DNA from: Endozoicomonas sp. Mp262
GTDB taxonomy: Bacteria > Pseudomonadota > Gammaproteobacteria > Pseudomonadales > Endozoicomonadaceae
Direction: 5' to 3'
DNA length: 64,000 nucleotides
Assembly (NCBI RefSeq): GCF_025643335.1
Contig: NZ_CP092489.1
Span: 3,110,501 to 3,174,500 of the forward strand
Below the pieces are notes generated by a model. That model searched no databases and was not told where the DNA came from. It saw only the letters and a program-made list of their open reading frames with translations. Below, one piece after another: positions 9,385 to 17,555 of this stretch. A program made the position numbers and the translations under genes. The stretch's first letter is position 1. Each line of letters opens with the position of its first letter.

Positions 9385-10520
9385 TAGATTGCTTTCGAAT
9401 AATTTAACCATCCAGTCGGACAGTATTAGAAAATGAGATCATATACTCCTCTCCAAATGAAAAAAGCACCCGTTCAACTTCTTTTTCAAATTCCGCAAAG
9501 CTCTTGATTGACAAGAGGTTGAGCCATTCATACTTTATTTTCCTCCACAGGATTTCAATCAGGTTGAGCTCAGGTGAATATGTTGGCAGAAAGCAGACCA
9601 GCAATTTCTTTTCAATCATCCAGTCATCAATTCTGGCACAAAACTTTTTGCTGGTGTGAATGCTGGCATTATCCACCATAACTACCGTGTAACGATCATT
9701 TGAGCTGTATTTTTCATCTGCCATTTTCTCTGCAAAGTCATCAAAGGCCGCAATCACCGTATCGCTATTCACTGAACCCACAACAGGATAATGAAATAGC
9801 TCACAGCTTCGGTTCATAAACCCCAGTACGTTGATGCGTTTACTTTTGACTGATGGTATTCTGAGCTGCTTTCCTTTTTCCTGCCAACCGTATGGCACAC
9901 AAGGTTCCTGGGTAAAGCCGGACTCATCAAAATAAAATAAATTGATTAACCCTTTGCTCTCGGCTTCCTGGGCATCTTTCAGAGCAGTTTTACAGTCATG
10001 GAATTGCTCTTCGTCCCGTTTATGTTTGCATGATTTACGGAGTCTTTTGTAAACCAGCCCTGCTTTTTTACAATGTTTGCCAGAGTAATTTTTGATGAAG
10101 ATTTACCGGTTTCATCCTCGATCTTGGATTTGACATACGATAAGCGACGAGGCTCTTCAGCCACTAATTCTTTTATGCGTTGCACTTCGGATTCGTCATA
10201 TATGCACGGCCTACCGCCACCATGCCCCTTGTACAAGGCACGAATACCATATTCTTCCCAATCATCAATCCACTGAGAAGCAGTTTGATATCTAATTTCA
10301 AGTATTTCGGCAATTTGCTCAAGGGTAAAGCCACGATTGCTCAATAAAAGGCTATGGGCTCTTTCCCTTATACATCTCAGAGGTCCGTAGTGTTTGGCGA
10401 ATTTCAAAGTTAATAAAACAGCTTCATCAGTGATTGTAGTGACGTACTTCATAGGGAGAGGGATTTAAAGACCAGTACTCTCTTTATAATAGAGTAAATG
10501 TATCATTCAATAGCTATCTG
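9385..10520 (-). mobile_element. IS630-family insertion sequence (ends approximate)
   Basis: The transposase coding region is flanked by imperfect inverted ends, roughly AGATTGCTTTCGAATAAT at 9386-9403 and its partner near 10502-10520 (about 14 of 20 positions match). IS630 elements duplicate TA; I could not settle which TA pair marks the exact boundary. Confidence 0.6.
9404..10452 (-). CDS. IS630 family transposase in two frames, likely joined by -1 frameshifting
   Basis: The first frame (ATG 10452 to stop 9979) encodes the helix-turn-helix half (FTLEQIAEILEIRYQTASQWI, then the GGGRP linker). The second frame (ending at 9404) encodes the DDE half: FYFDESGF, VVMVDNASIHTS and LPTYSPELNLIEILWRKIK. 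At 10069-10063 the mRNA reads A AAA AAG in the zero frame, a classic -1 slippery heptamer. Slipping there reads on without a stop as KKAGLVYKRLRKSCKHKRD and joins the DDE frame, giving normal IS630 sequence. So this may be programmed frameshifting and not decay. A chance 1-base indel remains the alternative. Confidence 0.8.
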
Positions 10521-12362
10521 ATCGTTAGATCAAGAAGTAGATTTCTCGTACTGGCCGAACATCCAGTTTATTTGAAACCAAACTATGACCTACTTAGAGT
10601 GTTTTCAGGAAAGAAAAAAGATGATAGCAAAACCAGGAAAGAGGTCTATTTTGTCTTCTATCATGATCGTATAACTGAGGTTCCGAGAATTAAAAAATTG
10701 CTTGATAAGAGTATGAGGAAAGGGATTTCTGTCGATGGTAAGGGTGAGATTGATAAAGGAGTTCAAAATAAAGTTTTTAAGTTTTTAAGTAATAACGGTT
10801 GTGAAAAAGTTGGATTTCAGGTGCTTCTTTTTCCAAAGGAAATGAGTGTTACTGCTAGAGATGAGGTGAAAGTAAGAGAGTTTAGTATTCCATTTGAAAA
10901 TACAGAGCTTTGGGGAGAGCGATTGTTTGATTTTATGTTGAAGTGTGCACCTGAAAATATAATAAATCGTAGTGAAAGAAAAGATTATACAGAGCCTGGA
11001 AAAGATGTTGATGAAATAGATGATACAAATGATATGGGGAAATTGACTCGTCAGTTTTCTGTTAAAGCACAGTTTTCAGAGAATAAATTTGCCGATAGAA
11101 AAGAGGTGGCTAAGAATAGTTATAGGATTTATAAGATGAAAGAGCTACTTTATATGTGTTATCAAAAAAGGCATGTTGAGTTTTATGGTAAGCTACTGCC
11201 AGATTATGAAGAGATGGCCAAAATAAGTGGAGAGAGTATTACTGTTGATCGAAGATATACAGTTTCACCTAAGGTTGATCTTTTTTTGAGTCACTGCTTT
11301 GTAGGCTGGAGTGGACCACTGCATAATTTAATGGTGCTCTATTCTTCATCACCAAAAACGATTAGTATTGCTTTTAGGCCTGATGAGCCTCTTCATTATG
11401 CCAGATGTGAAAAAGGGTTTGAAGAGGGTTTTCATGATGGTATTTGGAGTGAGGTTGTTGATTCCTATTGGAATGATTGCTTGGTTAACAGATTTAAGAC
11501 TGCTATTCAAAATAGCCCTTCAGAGGAAGTTGTTGAATCAGTTAAAATTCAAGATAAGAAAAGTCAGGTAGCTATTATGAACTCTACTTCAGAAAAGCAG
11601 TCTGATTTAATAAAAGTAAAGAAAGGGGCTGCATTATCTGGTTCAAAGGTTCCAGTTAAAAGAATAAATCCTGAAGCTAAAGTGATCTCTGAGGCAGATT
11701 CATCGGTTAAATTGCAGGTGAGCAAAGAGAGTGAGAAAAAAGTTACTGTACTAAAACAAGTTAAATTTAAAAAAAATGCCCAATCATCAAACGTTGATAG
11801 AGTCCTGCTACAACCTGTATCTCCGGTTACTACTTCTTCTGAGAAATCTACTGTATGTGTATATTGTGAAAAGCAAAAAAAAGATAGTGAACAATTGAAT
11901 AAGTCATTAAAATTAGAAGTAGAGCGATTGAAAGTAAACAGCAATATGGCCAGGGCTGATGCTAAACGTGCAGAAAATAAGAAAAAAGAATTGAGTGAAA
12001 AGTTGAGGCAGGCTCACTTGGAAAAGCAGGAACTGATTAATGAAAAAAATAAATTGACTGCGCAACTGGCGGCGAGTGAAAATAAAGTAGTAGCAGAAAA
12101 TAAAAATTTTACGGATATGCAAGCTAAATATATTAATCTTCAAGACACATTGCTTAAAGCAAGAGAGGAGGTTTCTAAGGAAAAGATTACTGTAGAAAGA
12201 TATAAACGTACAATTAATCAGCTTCGGAAAAAAGAAGACAAAGAGGGTCATGAGGGTAATAAACGTGCCAGGAAGGATGAACAGGAGGGTATTCCAGTTT
12301 ATGCAAAAGGTTTAGTTCCACAACAGAAAATGAACTACTACACTCCTCGTGAAAATCATTGA
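10455..12362 (+). CDS. Large orphan protein with C-terminal coiled coil, probably 5'-truncated
   Basis: From TTG 10572 the frame gives 596 aa, but it is open from 10455 and lacks an ATG or ribosome site. The codons between the IS630 end (about 10520) and 10572 read as protein (RSRFLVLAEHPVYLKPNYDL), so the 5' end was probably removed by the IS. The N-terminal 330 residues form an unrecognised globular part (KEVYFVFYHDRITEVPRIKK; SHCFVGWSGPLHNLMVLYSS). A Lys/Ser-rich linker follows, then a CVYCEKQ pair and a long charged coiled coil (about residues 425-560), ending in a basic tail with RKDEQEG. AT-rich codon use unlike the dcw genes suggests acquired DNA. Confidence 0.5.
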   Translation, partial: GEGFKDQYSLYNRVNVSFNSYLIVRSRSRFLVLAEHPVYLKPNYDLLRVFSGKKKDDSKTRKEVYFVFYHDRITEVPRIKKLLDKSMRKGISVDGKGEIDKGVQNKVFKFLSNNGCEKVGFQVLLFPKEMSVTARDEVKVREFSIPFENTELWGERLFDFMLKCAPENIINRSERKDYTEPGKDVDEIDDTNDMGKLTRQFSVKAQFSENKFADRKEVAKNSYRIYKMKELLYMCYQKRHVEFYGKLLPDYEEMAKISGESITVDRRYTVSPKVDLFLSHCFVGWSGPLHNLMVLYSSSPKTISIAFRPDEPLHYARCEKGFEEGFHDGIWSEVVDSYWNDCLVNRFKTAIQNSPSEEVVESVKIQDKKSQVAIMNSTSEKQSDLIKVKKGAALSGSKVPVKRINPEAKVISEADSSVKLQVSKESEKKVTVLKQVKFKKNAQSSNVDRVLLQPVSPVTTSSEKSTVCVYCEKQKKDSEQLNKSLKLEVERLKVNSNMARADAKRAENKKKELSEKLRQAHLEKQELINEKNKLTAQLAASENKVVAENKNFTDMQAKYINLQDTLLKAREEVSKEKITVERYKRTINQLRKKEDKEGHEGNKRARKDEQEGIPVYAKGLVPQQKMNYYTPRENH

Positions 12363-12442
12363 CTCTCTTGTTATTGCTGACGGAAGAGGGCTTTAGTTGT
12401 TAAGGTATTAGCATAAATAGTTAGTGGTAATGCCAGAAATCT

Positions 12443-13783
12443 ATGAAACTTGCCAACCCCCATGAGTTAGCAGCTCAGCTAAACCAGTGGCTCTGGGAAA
12501 CAGACTTAACCAGAAAACACAGGCCTCAGCGATTATTATTGTATACTTTGCGTATTATTTATGCAGTAAGCCGAGATCTGACTAATGGCCAGCTCAGCCT
12601 GCGGGCAATGAGCCTGGTGTATACCACCATCATTTCTTTGGTGCCTTTGTTGGCACTTAGTTTTTCAGTCCTGAAAGGTTTTGGGGTCCATAACCAAATT
12701 GAACCTGCTCTTAATAACTTGTTGGGGCCGTTGGGAGAGAAGCGGTTTGATGTGGTCTCTAACATTATTGGCTTTGTTGATAACATCAAGGTAGGGGTTT
12801 TAGGTGCTGTAGGTCTTGGTCTGTTGCTATATAGTGTTATAGCCATGATGCAGAAAATCGAGGGGTCATTTAATTATACCTGGCAGATTCGGCGGGGGCG
12901 GACCTTTTCCCAGCGGTTTAGTGACTACCTGAGTGTCATACTGATAGGCCCTTTATTAATCTTTCTTTCTATTGGTATTACGGCAACGGTAAGAAGTCAT
13001 GCCGTGGTAGAATACATAGCCGCTTTGCCATTAATGGGTAACCTGATAGCCTTTGCAGGTTTTTTGGTTCCGTGGTTTTTGATGGCCTTTGCTTTTGCCT
13101 TTATCTATTTTTATATCCCTAATACCAAAGTCAACATTGGTTCTGCCTTTATTGGCGGTCTGGTGACTGCTATTGCCTGGAAAATGATGGGGCTGATATT
13201 TTCTACTTTTATTGCCAGCTCCAGCAACCAGACGGCCATTTATTCGGCTTTTGCTTCTGCTATTGTCTTTATGGTATGGCTTTATCTTGGCTGGCTGATG
13301 CTGCTGGTAGGAGCCAGTATTGCCTTCTATCACCAAAATCCGCAGAACCAGCTAATTCGCAAAGATGAATTTCGCTTGAGTCCGGCACAGGACGAACGGT
13401 TGCTGCTGACAATCAGCTATCTGGTGGCCAAACGTTTTGTCTCTGGAGAAATGGGCTGGAGCGCCAGGGAGCTGTCCCGGCATTTAAATCTACCGGCAGA
13501 TTTAATGGAAGACTGTTTTGATAAATTAATGAATATTGGCTTCCTGATACGTACTGTAGACAAAGTACCTCGCTGCCAGCCAGCAAGGCCCTTGAATCAG
13601 TTAATGGTTAATGAGGTAGCCAGTCAAATTCATCAGTTATGTCCCTTTGGAGCCAGGGGGCTTGAAAGTGAGGGGGGTGAAGAGAGTATTGAAAGCTATC
13701 TCCGAGAGAGAGAGCAGGTGTTGAACAGCCGGTTTGGTGATATCAGTTATGATCAGTTAGTCCAGCAAGTAGATAATAAATAG
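12443..13783 (+). CDS. yihY: YihY/BrkB-family inner membrane protein
   Basis: A 446-aa member of the UPF0761 (YihY, formerly annotated RNase BN) family. About six transmembrane segments lie between residues 45 and 300, with family landmarks QLSLRAMSLVYTTIISLVPLLA near the start and IYFYIPNTKVNIGSAFIGG and ASAIVFMVWLYLGWLMLLVGA later. A roughly 140-residue C-terminal cytoplasmic part includes a winged-helix-like stretch (WSARELSRHLNLPADLMEDC), found in the longer proteobacterial members. Function unknown; RNase BN activity belongs to another protein. Start ATG 12443 follows a weak ribosome site. Confidence 0.9.
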   Translation: MKLANPHELAAQLNQWLWETDLTRKHRPQRLLLYTLRIIYAVSRDLTNGQLSLRAMSLVYTTIISLVPLLALSFSVLKGFGVHNQIEPALNNLLGPLGEKRFDVVSNIIGFVDNIKVGVLGAVGLGLLLYSVIAMMQKIEGSFNYTWQIRRGRTFSQRFSDYLSVILIGPLLIFLSIGITATVRSHAVVEYIAALPLMGNLIAFAGFLVPWFLMAFAFAFIYFYIPNTKVNIGSAFIGGLVTAIAWKMMGLIFSTFIASSSNQTAIYSAFASAIVFMVWLYLGWLMLLVGASIAFYHQNPQNQLIRKDEFRLSPAQDERLLLTISYLVAKRFVSGEMGWSARELSRHLNLPADLMEDCFDKLMNIGFLIRTVDKVPRCQPARPLNQLMVNEVASQIHQLCPFGARGLESEGGEESIESYLREREQVLNSRFGDISYDQLVQQVDNK

Positions 13784-13907
13784 AGGAAAAAATGCATTTT
13801 CTAAGCAAACAGCTATTTTTGCGCTTTTCCTGTAAAGTAAACTCTGGAGCTAAGGATTAATTCGGGTTTGGGCTCTAGATCTCGAGCCTGTCTGATACAA
13901 AAACAAT

Positions 13908-13929
13908 AAGCAGCCTTATAAAGCTGCTT
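13908..13929 (+). promoter_or_regulatory. Hairpin just before glutaredoxin-domain gene
   Basis: AAGCAGC (13908-13914) pairs with GCTGCTT (13923-13929) across an 8-nt loop. It is not followed by a T-run, and the AAAGGGGA ribosome site of the next gene lies only a few bases downstream, so it could tune translation or be a remnant terminator. Confidence 0.35.
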
Positions 13930-13941
13930 CTAAAGGGGATA

Positions 13942-14577
13942 GTGGTGGAAAAGGTAAAGATTACGGTGTTTAAATGGGCCGGATCCTGGGGGCCTTTTAC
14001 TATTAAAATCCCCTGCGGTGAATGTGCCCTGACAAAAGATGTTATTCAGGACACCCTTGACAATGAACTATCGGGCATACCGGTTGAGCTGGATATGCGT
14101 GACTGGCTCTGTGAATGGTGGAAGCCCCTGAAAAAGGGAGGGTGGCATGCCCCCATTATTATGGTTGAAGACAGGGTTATTTCCCAAGGGGCAGCGCTAA
14201 ACCGGGGGGTGCTGACCCAGGCAGTGATCGAGCATTATAGCCGATCCTCAGCCATTGAGGGGAATCATGTTTTTGGCAAGGAAAACTGTCCTCACTGTAT
14301 CAGGGCAAAGCAGTCCATGGATGAAGCAGGTATTGAGTACCAGTACCATGATGTGATCCGTGACCCCAGGGCGCTGTATGAAATGTTGGCCAGGGTAAAA
14401 CCTATTATTGGCACCAAAACCCCGGTGACTGTTCCCCAGATTTGGATCGATGGTCATTATATTGGTGGAGCAGATGAGCTTGGCAAGATTGTTAATAAGG
14501 AAGTAGAACCCAACTTCGACCGGGGGCAGTGCTCTATTTCTCCTCCCGGGAGATTGGAACCGAAAACTGATAGCTAG
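13942..14577 (+). CDS. Glutaredoxin-domain protein with N-terminal extension
   Basis: A 211-aa cytoplasmic protein. The C-terminal half is a glutaredoxin: CPHC active site (VFGKENCPHCIRAKQS), a TVPQIWIDG cis-Pro segment and YIGGADEL, the glutathione-binding GG loop. The N-terminal half (VFKWAGSWGPFTIKIPCGEC) resembles a second thioredoxin-like fold with a CxxC-type GEC motif, so two redox modules may be fused. Start GTG 13942 (GTG 13945 also possible) follows AAAGGGGA. Its TAG stop (14575-14577) is formed by the TA target site plus first base of an inserted palindromic element, so its last residues may differ from the ancestral protein. Confidence 0.8.
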   Translation: MVEKVKITVFKWAGSWGPFTIKIPCGECALTKDVIQDTLDNELSGIPVELDMRDWLCEWWKPLKKGGWHAPIIMVEDRVISQGAALNRGVLTQAVIEHYSRSSAIEGNHVFGKENCPHCIRAKQSMDEAGIEYQYHDVIRDPRALYEMLARVKPIIGTKTPVTVPQIWIDGHYIGGADELGKIVNKEVEPNFDRGQCSISPPGRLEPKTDS

Positions 14578-14838
14578 GGGCTGTTGAGGTTTTATCATGT
14601 GCTCAGCCAAAGCCAGCGGTTTCGTGGCTAGGCGCAGCAGCGCAGGAATACTAATGTCTTTCAAGCTGCTGTAACGACGGCACAGAAGCGCTGGCTTTGG
14701 CCCTTCGGGTGATTCGTAAAGCGGCCTTTCGGCTGTGTTGAACTGGCTTGGCGTAGAATAACTACGCGCTGCGCCAGTTCGCCTTGCGTAAGGCCGCTTT
14801 ACGAACCACTGAGCGCATGATAAAACCTCAACAGCCCC
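14577..14838. repeat. Palindromic TA-flanked mini-element (family 1), copy A
   Basis: 262 bp starting GGGGCTGTTGAGGTTTT and ending AAAACCTCAACAGCCCC, flanked by TA on both sides (14575-14576, 14839-14840). Inside are two adjacent long hairpins (outer arms CCAAAGCCAGCG/CGCTGGCTTTGG and CGTAAAGCGGCC/GGCCGCTTTACG). No coding capacity. The same element recurs at 58771 and 62488. The layout is that of a MITE mobilised by a TA-targeting (IS630/Tc1-type) transposase. Confidence 0.85.
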
Positions 14839-14875
14839 TAATACACCATTACTTTTATGAATTGGAGAAGTGCCA

Positions 14876-15364
14876 TTGCCCGATAAAATCAGTGTGTTTG
14901 TAGATGTTCAAAATATTTATTACACCACCCGGCAGGCTTATGGTGCCCATTTTGATTACAATGCATTCTGGGCAAAGATTACTCAGGGAAGAGAAGTGAT
15001 TAATGCCTACGCCTACGCGATTGACAGGCAGGATGAAAAACAGAGGCAATTTCAGAATATATTGAGAGCGATTGGTTTTACGGTAAAACTCAAGCCTTAT
15101 ATTCAGCGCAGTGATGGTTCCAGCAAGGGAGACTGGGATGTGGGTATTACCATTGATATGCTCGAGTGTGCTTCGGAATCTGATGTTATCGTTTTGGCCT
15201 CTGGCGATGGGGATTTTGACATACTGGTACACACTTTGAGGCAGAAGCATCAAGTGGGTGTTGAAGTGTATGGGGTGCCTATGTTTTCGGCCACCTCACT
15301 GATTAACGCCGCTAGCCGGTTTATGCCTATTGAGCAGCCATTACTGATACAACCCCGTGGCTAG
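14876..15364 (+). CDS. NYN (LabA/DUF88) domain protein
   Basis: A 162-aa PIN-like NYN protein, a fold found in RNA-processing nucleases. Acidic metal-site candidates are in VFVDVQNIYYT (Asp near residue 8), SKGDWDVGITIDML and LASGDGDFDILV. Start choice: GTG 14870 has GGAG only 2 bases away, whereas TTG 14876 has that GGAG at 8 bases and gives the usual short LPDKISVFVDVQN start, so TTG is preferred. The gene begins 36 bp after the palindromic element, which separates it from the glutaredoxin-domain gene; a promoter inside or replacing the old intergenic region is possible but not identified. Confidence 0.85.
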   Translation: MPDKISVFVDVQNIYYTTRQAYGAHFDYNAFWAKITQGREVINAYAYAIDRQDEKQRQFQNILRAIGFTVKLKPYIQRSDGSSKGDWDVGITIDMLECASESDVIVLASGDGDFDILVHTLRQKHQVGVEVYGVPMFSATSLINAASRFMPIEQPLLIQPRG

Positions 15365-15494
15365 GAGCCTTACCGGGAATAGACAGAGTAGCAGTAAAAA
15401 CTCCATACTGTAGGAAAAACCCCGGAAATAACTGGAAGGATGGATGGCTTTCCTCTGTTTCCGGTTTCTATTAAACCACGTTTGAGTTGACTCC

Positions 15495-15791
15495 ATGGCG
15501 TCCTGCAAGCCTTTTGAGGTTCAGTTTTCCATTGAAGCGGAATCCTTGTACCATAAAATTTCAGATTTGATGGATAAAAATAATGGTCAGATGTCCGGGG
15601 ATCCGTCAGCGGGTTCTTTTATTGTTCCCGTGTCGTCCTTTGGTCGTGTAGAGGGGGAGTACTCTATTAGTGGCAGTTCTATCCGCCTAACCATTACTAA
15701 ACGGCCAAGGTTGTTACCCTGCAATATGATTGAGTCCTTTTTCAGGAAGAATCTTCCGCGGTTGGAAGTATCGGACACCAGAGTGGATTAG
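15495..15791 (+). CDS. Small conserved protein, function unknown
   Basis: A 98-aa soluble protein beginning MASCKPFEVQFSIEAESLYH, with a Gly/Ser turn-rich beta core (GDPSAGSFIVPVSSFGRVEG, YSISGSSIRLTITKRP) and the C-terminal LLPCNMIESFFRKNL helix. This pattern (core strands, then PC..IE) resembles small uncharacterised proteins of pseudomonads and relatives, from memory only. No signal peptide. An intrinsic terminator follows 45 bp later. Confidence 0.6.
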   Translation: MASCKPFEVQFSIEAESLYHKISDLMDKNNGQMSGDPSAGSFIVPVSSFGRVEGEYSISGSSIRLTITKRPRLLPCNMIESFFRKNLPRLEVSDTRVD

Positions 15792-15836
15792 GGACATTGA
15801 CCTTTGAATGTATGATAGATAAGGCAAAGAAATAAA

Positions 15837-15859
15837 AAGGCCCGGTATAACCGGGCCTT
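15837..15859. terminator. Intrinsic terminator
   Basis: AAGGCCCGG-TATAA-CCGGGCCTT is a 9-bp GC-rich stem with a short loop, preceded by an A-rich run. It ends the small gene at 15791. Before the IS1380 insertion it would have sat about 20 bp past the stop codon of the minus-strand autotransporter gene and could have ended that transcript too. Confidence 0.75.
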
Positions 15860-15948
15860 CGGTGGTTTACAGCAACCTGAATCCGTGAGTTCACTGTAGC
15901 CCAACTCCTCTGGATCAACCACAAAACGTAAGTTCCAAGTTAAAATGC

Positions 15949-15982
15949 ACCCACTCTAATTTTCACCACCTGGGTGCATTTT
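15949..15982 (+). promoter_or_regulatory. Hairpin over the transposase translation start
   Basis: AAAATGCACCCA pairs with TGGGTGCATTTT immediately before GTG 15984. A stem at this place would hide the start region in read-through transcripts, a common way for insertion sequences to limit transposase made from outside promoters. Positions are approximate. Confidence 0.5.
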
Positions 15983-15983
15983 T

Positions 15984-17321
15984 GTGAAACTGAAAATTGA
16001 ACAATCACAGACGGAATTTTATACACCGGTCGCAGGGCTTTATTTCGTTGGTCATGCACTCAACAAAAAGACAGCGTTAAGCAAATCCCTGCGCAAAATA
16101 AAAAAAAGGCACCGTATCACTCATATCGACCTGATCAGAGCTTACTGCGGCCAACTGGCTCAGGGTAAAAGTGATTTTGATAATGTTGATAATAACCGGG
16201 ATAACGACTGGTTCCGGTTGGCAATGGGCATTAAACAAATGCCTTCAGCCAGCCGCTTAAGACAGCGTTTCAATGAAGATGCCGCCCAACTGATTCCTTT
16301 CATCGAGGACAGCCTTACCGATGTCCTGGTTAATCTTCAGGTGCCCGTCACACCCCTTCCGAAAAAACTCGATAAGAAGCAGCACATACCACTGGATATC
16401 GACGTATTCCCTATGGATAACAGCAATACCAAAAAGGAGGGGGTCGAGTACACGTATAAAAAATTCTTTGGTTATGCCCCTATTGCCGCTTACTTTGGCT
16501 GCGAAGGCTGGTGCCTGGGATGTGAATTACGCCCAGGCTCTCAGCACTCCCAGAATGATTTTATTGGCTTTTTACAAGCAGTGCTGCACCGCAGCCGACG
16601 TTTGACCCGAGCGCCTATTCTGGTTCGCCTTGATAGTGGCCACGATGCTGAGGAATCGCGCCGGGAAATCGCCGGGTTCAAAGGTGTGAATCACATTATC
16701 AAGCTCAACCCAAGAAAGTATCACACCAAGGAACACTGGCTCCCCATTTTTGAAGAAAAGCAAGTCAAATGGGAGGAGTCGCGTCCAGGAAAGAGTTATG
16801 CGACACTCTCAACCGTCTATGAAACCAACTATGGTAACCAGCGTCTGATTATTCGCATTATCAAGCGTACCACTGATACTGTAGGGCAGAGATTTCTGAC
16901 ACCCGATTATGAGCTGGAAGGATGGTGGACAACACTCAGCGAAGCTGACTACAGCGATGATCAGATCATTAATCTTTATGAGGATCATGCGACCAGCGAG
17001 CAGTTTCACAGTGAGTTGAAGACTGATATGGATTTAGAGCGCCTGCCTTCAGGCAAGTTTGACACCAACGACCTGGTGATGTGTTTGGGTGCACTGGTCT
17101 ATAACATTCTGCGCTACATGGGGCAGAGTTGCTTGCTCGGGCCAGATGCGCCGGTACGTCATAAAGCCAAACGACGCCGGTTAAAAACCGTGATACAGGA
17201 ACTCATCTACCTGGCTGCCCGTCTTCTGAAAAAAGGACATCAATACCGGCTACGCTTTGGTCGTTACTGTCCTGGTTTCAGGTCTTTCCATCAATTAATA
17301 AGCCAGCATGCACTTTGTTGA
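15984..17321 (+). CDS. IS1380 family transposase
   Basis: A 445-aa DDE transposase. Family landmarks are GIKQMPSASRLRQRFNED, the first catalytic Asp in PLDIDVFPMDNSNT, LVRLDSGHDAEESR (second Asp) and YEDHATSEQFHSELKTDMDL with the catalytic Glu followed by RLPSGKFDTNDLV. Start GTG 15984. Length and all motifs are intact, so the element looks functional. Confidence 0.93.
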   Translation: MKLKIEQSQTEFYTPVAGLYFVGHALNKKTALSKSLRKIKKRHRITHIDLIRAYCGQLAQGKSDFDNVDNNRDNDWFRLAMGIKQMPSASRLRQRFNEDAAQLIPFIEDSLTDVLVNLQVPVTPLPKKLDKKQHIPLDIDVFPMDNSNTKKEGVEYTYKKFFGYAPIAAYFGCEGWCLGCELRPGSQHSQNDFIGFLQAVLHRSRRLTRAPILVRLDSGHDAEESRREIAGFKGVNHIIKLNPRKYHTKEHWLPIFEEKQVKWEESRPGKSYATLSTVYETNYGNQRLIIRIIKRTTDTVGQRFLTPDYELEGWWTTLSEADYSDDQIINLYEDHATSEQFHSELKTDMDLERLPSGKFDTNDLVMCLGALVYNILRYMGQSCLLGPDAPVRHKAKRRRLKTVIQELIYLAARLLKKGHQYRLRFGRYCPGFRSFHQLISQHALC

Positions 17322-17555
17322 TTGAATAGCGAGATAGAAAAAAATGCCATAAATGAGAAAGTACTGTATTGATAACGGTAGGGCTTCTTTCAACCTGTCT
17401 TCAAGTTTGATGATATTTTGATCAGCATTTATGCTTAAAAACGACATAAAAACACTTCAATCAATAACCCGAGTTATTTTCAAAGGAAAAAATTAATCAG
17501 CACATTTTCAAAACTGCCGGGCAAATCAAGAAATCACGGATTCAGGAGCAAGTTA

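Larger units (their letters stand above)
15876..17546 (+). mobile_element. IS1380-family insertion sequence, exact ends
   Basis: A 1671-bp element with inverted termini CCTGAATCCGTGA at 15876-15888 and its complement at 17534-17546 (13 perfect bases, similarity continuing). It is flanked by the direct repeat AGCAA at 15871-15875 and 17547-17551, a 5-bp target duplication. The IS sits 5 bp past the autotransporter stop codon. Confidence 0.92.
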
